This document shows positions 61,601-64,000 of a DNA stretch of 64,000 nucleotides, piece after piece. The DNA is from Xiphias gladius (taxonomy: Eukaryota; Chordata; Actinopteri; Istiophoriformes; Xiphiidae), in NCBI RefSeq assembly GCF_016859285.1, contig NC_053422.1, positions 22,209,001 through 22,273,000 on the forward strand, given 5' to 3'. The translations under genes and the position numbers were made by a program. The notes beneath the pieces are model-generated. The model did not search any database and was not told where the DNA came from. It worked only from the letters and a program-made list of their open reading frames with translations. The number at the start of each line of letters is the position of its first letter. Within the stretch, counting starts at the first letter, position 1.

Positions 61601-63360
61601 ATCTTGTGGTCTTTCCTCTATAGGTGCATGAGCAGAGAGCCATACTTATCGCAGACTGAACAATGGTGACATCGATCAGGCTTCAGCAGCTGGCAGCGGT
61701 CACAGAAACGGATTGCTGAGGAGACACCGACAATTCAGGCACACATCCGTCAGCAGCAGCCTCTCCCGACACCTCGCCACAGACTAGCAAGGTGACGGGG
61801 CTAAAATGAGCTCTGAGAGCTGCACGTCAGTCTAGACTGCACCCGCTGTTCTGCATCAGCAGCGGTGTGTACTGTACTGTACCTCCAGAGTTGGTGCGGG
61901 TGTATATGGGCAGATCCTTGGCTATCCTCCTCAGGATCTCCTGCTGGGACTCTCCCCGATCTTCACGCTCCAGCAGCTCCTTGTCAGAGTAGGACAGGTG
62001 AAACTGGGTAGGGCAGAACACAGAGGGAACGACACACAGAACCTGTGATTTATCAGTAGCTCTATCTGTGAGCAGTGCTGTTTATTTCTAATGAATCATA
62101 TCTTTACATTTGTCAGAACAGTCAGGTATTTTGTCAGATGAGCTAAGAGCTATGTGAGTATCATTAATGCAAGAATGTCTGTTATGCTGCAGCTTAGCAG
62201 GCAGTGAAGGGAATCTCTGTTTCTTCCTGTTGTTTTGGCTCTTTCTGCCCCAGCAGGCAAATGGGGGCAAAGCGACACAGAGCTGTGATATTACTTTCAG
62301 CCACTCAGGCGACTTATGATTGAACAATGGAAACAAATAACTCTGATCAAAACAAACAGTACAGCACCCACGAAATTTGCCTTCTATTACAATCCCTAAA
62401 CCTCAAGTGATCCGGTGATCACATCTCATAAAGCAAAGCTTTCATATGAGGGGATTATTGCCTGCATGTGTGCTTCGCCTCGGTGGAAACTGAAATGCAA
62501 AGGTGGCTTTTCTCTGACTGTCCGCTCCAAGATGTATGCGTGTGTGTGTCTGCCGCGGTCAGGATCCGAGCCATTAGAGTACAGCTCCAGGCACTTCCAC
62601 TGCAAAGTATTATTAGTCTAAATGCAGCGTTCAATCGCACAGGGAGGCTGCAGCCTGCACCTGCACTTCCCACCATGCCTTGTCATCCCAGCCGACTGTA
62701 ATTCTGCATCGTAATCGGAGACACTCACCTCCTTCAAGGGGTTCATGGGCTGGGTGAAGATGGTTTGCCAGTACGCCCACACAAACATGATGAAAATGGC
62801 ATGATACACCAGCAAGTACATGACTGAAAGCAGAAAAAACATAAACAAGTCGTCATCATCTTCTTCTGCTATCAGTGGTGTGCATTTAACCATTTATTCA
62901 CAGTTTGCAGCTTCATTAAATATCAGTAATATTGGTGTGATTTGATGTGATTCCATTTGTCTGATCACGGTGCTGCGGGACTAGTCAGAGGATCACCAAA
63001 GTCAGCAGGATTCATCCTCCGGGCACCATAAATGTTTCTACAAAATTTATAAAAATTAAAGACAGTGGTCTCTTTCAAATCACAAAAGACATGCTGGAAA
63101 AAATCCAGCCTTTAAATGTAACGGAGGTAATGAAAAAAATCCTAATGACACACTTCCAGCTGACACAGGCTGACTGCAGTGTTTTGAAGGGAGCTGTCTC
63201 TGCACCGACTGAAGGCTGCTGAACCTCCTCTGGCCCAAAACTCTGCTCAGCACTTGACAGATATAGAACAGCTGGAGACACTTAGAGGGGAAATGATTCC
63301 TCTTGATGTTAAACAGCATTATAAAACACTCACCCTTTTGTCCCGTGTCTTCGATGGACT
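56129..63360 (-). CDS. zdhhc2: Palmitoyltransferase ZDHHC2, all but the first coding exon
   Basis: DHHC-family S-acyltransferase with four membrane spans; in mammals it acts on the plasma membrane and recycling endosomes on substrates such as PSD-95 and AKAP79/150. Coding exons in transcript order: 63360-63334, 62823-62729, 62003-61883, 61715-61646, 61535-61503, 60679-60559, 60183-60051, 59447-59321, 56793-56701, 56409-56294, 56169-56129. They join in frame to 324 residues plus a split codon; the human protein is 367 aa, so about 43 N-terminal residues (exon 1 with TM1) lie past the window. The zinc-binding cysteine-rich domain reads [20 protein letters not shown], then [20 protein letters not shown], with the catalytic DHHC in exon 61535-61503. 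TM segments follow ([32 protein letters not shown]). The tail [20 protein letters not shown] is ZDHHC2-specific versus ZDHHC15/20. Stop TAA at 56131-56129. Confidence 0.95.
57944..58204 (+). repeat. Dispersed vertebrate/teleost repeat, internally deleted
   Basis: Begins 'ttacccccaccaaggaggtt', then a GTTTGTTGGTTTGT tract, 'caacaggattacgcaaaaa', 'cctcggtggaggga', 'ggtgcggatctggtttaagg', 'gggcagatccaggaattc', and ends 'ggcagaggtatgtgctctac' and 'agagtgccagtctagtt'. I recognise these as both ends of a common fish repeat; the middle is shortened. No coding capacity. Confidence 0.6.
58656..58687. repeat. AAT trinucleotide microsatellite
   Basis: About ten AAT units inside a zdhhc2 intron. Confidence 0.9.
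62968..63055. repeat. Dispersed teleost repeat, short copy
   Basis: Contains 'gtcagaggatcaccaaagtc', 'agcaggattcatcctccggg' and 'aaatgtttctacaaaattta', the same family as 25735-26080, truncated. In zdhhc2 intron between exons 63334 and 62823. Confidence 0.55.
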
Positions 63361-64000
63361 CTGACAAAAGAAAAATGAGACACAGTCATGTTTGCGTTGT
63401 TGAATTAAAGAAGGTGAAGCACACTGTGGGGTGTCTCGGGATATTCTCAAATGTGTCAGCCAGTGGGGAAAAATTATTTTTCATTTAAATCCCTCAGACA
63501 GGGAGCAGCTGCATTTTTTACGTGATACTTGTTTGACTGTCAGTCAGTCTGAATGCAAATTAGCAAAACTGACAAATGCCGATTCTGTAAACCCTGTAAA
63601 TCCCAGTGGCCAATACCACACCATTCACAAAATCAATACACAACATGCTCCTGGTCAAAAAGATCGACTCGTTGTTCCTCTCATATAGATAAGCACTACT
63701 GTTCATTGGCAAAAGGCATCAAAAGCGACAGGAACATCCTTCACACTTTGTGTGTGTGTGTGTGTGTGTGAATGCTGACAGCTGCAACTGCGAAGACTGG
63801 GCGAAGCTGCTGATCATCAGCACCCACATACTTGATGAGCACCCCAAAACCTGCACAGACACCCAGAGACGCGCACTAGAACATAAAAAGAGACAAGTGG
63901 AGACCTGTTGGAAGATTAGCTGACACTGTTTTATATCGGTCCTGATATCTAAGCAATGCTTAGCTGAGTTTACAGAATCATCTATCTTCAGCAGTCAGGC
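63361..64000 (-). other. zdhhc2: zdhhc2 intron 1 (continues past the window)
   Basis: Ends in acceptor cttttgtcag before the 27-nt exon at 63360-63334. It contains a GT microsatellite at 63748-63770. No sequence resembling the N-terminal first membrane span of ZDHHC2 is found, so exon 1 lies beyond 64000. Confidence 0.65.
63748..63770. repeat. GT microsatellite
   Basis: About eleven GT units in zdhhc2 intron 1. Confidence 0.9.

Overview
This is a vertebrate nuclear window, almost certainly from a ray-finned (probably percomorph) fish. It is AT-rich, with spliced genes on both strands, GT-AG introns, AATAAA signals, microsatellites and several repeat families that I recognise from other percomorph genomes. 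There is no prokaryotic organisation: no operons, CRISPR array, IS element or phage. Nearly all coding sequence falls into six protein genes whose exons join in frame and end at expected stops.

Layout, left to right: (1) 959-12261 (+), the last nine coding exons of mtus1, whose 5' part lies before the window; (2) 14641-19561 (-), complete pdgfrl, six coding exons, 366 aa; (3) 22464-30476 (-), complete slc7a2 (cationic amino acid transporter CAT-2), including a mutually exclusive exon pair giving 659- and 658-aa forms; (4) 37022-45359 (+), complete mtmr7 (phosphoinositide 3-phosphatase), 14 coding exons, 647 aa, starting in a CpG island; (5) 48932-52983 (+), complete cnot7 (CCR4-NOT deadenylase), six coding exons, 286 aa; (6) 56129-63360 (-), zdhhc2 (palmitoyltransferase) lacking only its first coding exon, which should lie beyond position 64000. 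Two gene pairs converge tail to tail (mtus1/pdgfrl and cnot7/zdhhc2) and one diverges (slc7a2/mtmr7).

The order and relative orientation mirror human 8p22 (ZDHHC2-CNOT7-VPS37A-MTMR7-SLC7A2-PDGFRL-MTUS1). The one visible difference is VPS37A: I find no trace of it between mtmr7 and cnot7, where only about 1.1 kb separates the two transcription units. The genes do not form a pathway. They cover microtubule binding, secreted Ig protein, arginine/lysine uptake, PI3P/PI(3,5)P2 turnover, mRNA deadenylation and protein S-palmitoylation, and are held together only by old synteny.

I found no new biological system. The most informative items are the CAT-2A/CAT-2B exon pair whose phases forbid skipping or double inclusion, the missing vps37a, a trinucleotide repeat serving as the polypyrimidine tract of mtmr7 intron 1, the near-touching 3' ends of cnot7 and zdhhc2, and several dispersed repeat copies in introns. 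Gene identities rest on my recognition of the protein families and on synteny. Exon borders were placed by hand from splice sites and reading frame; UTR ends are approximate.
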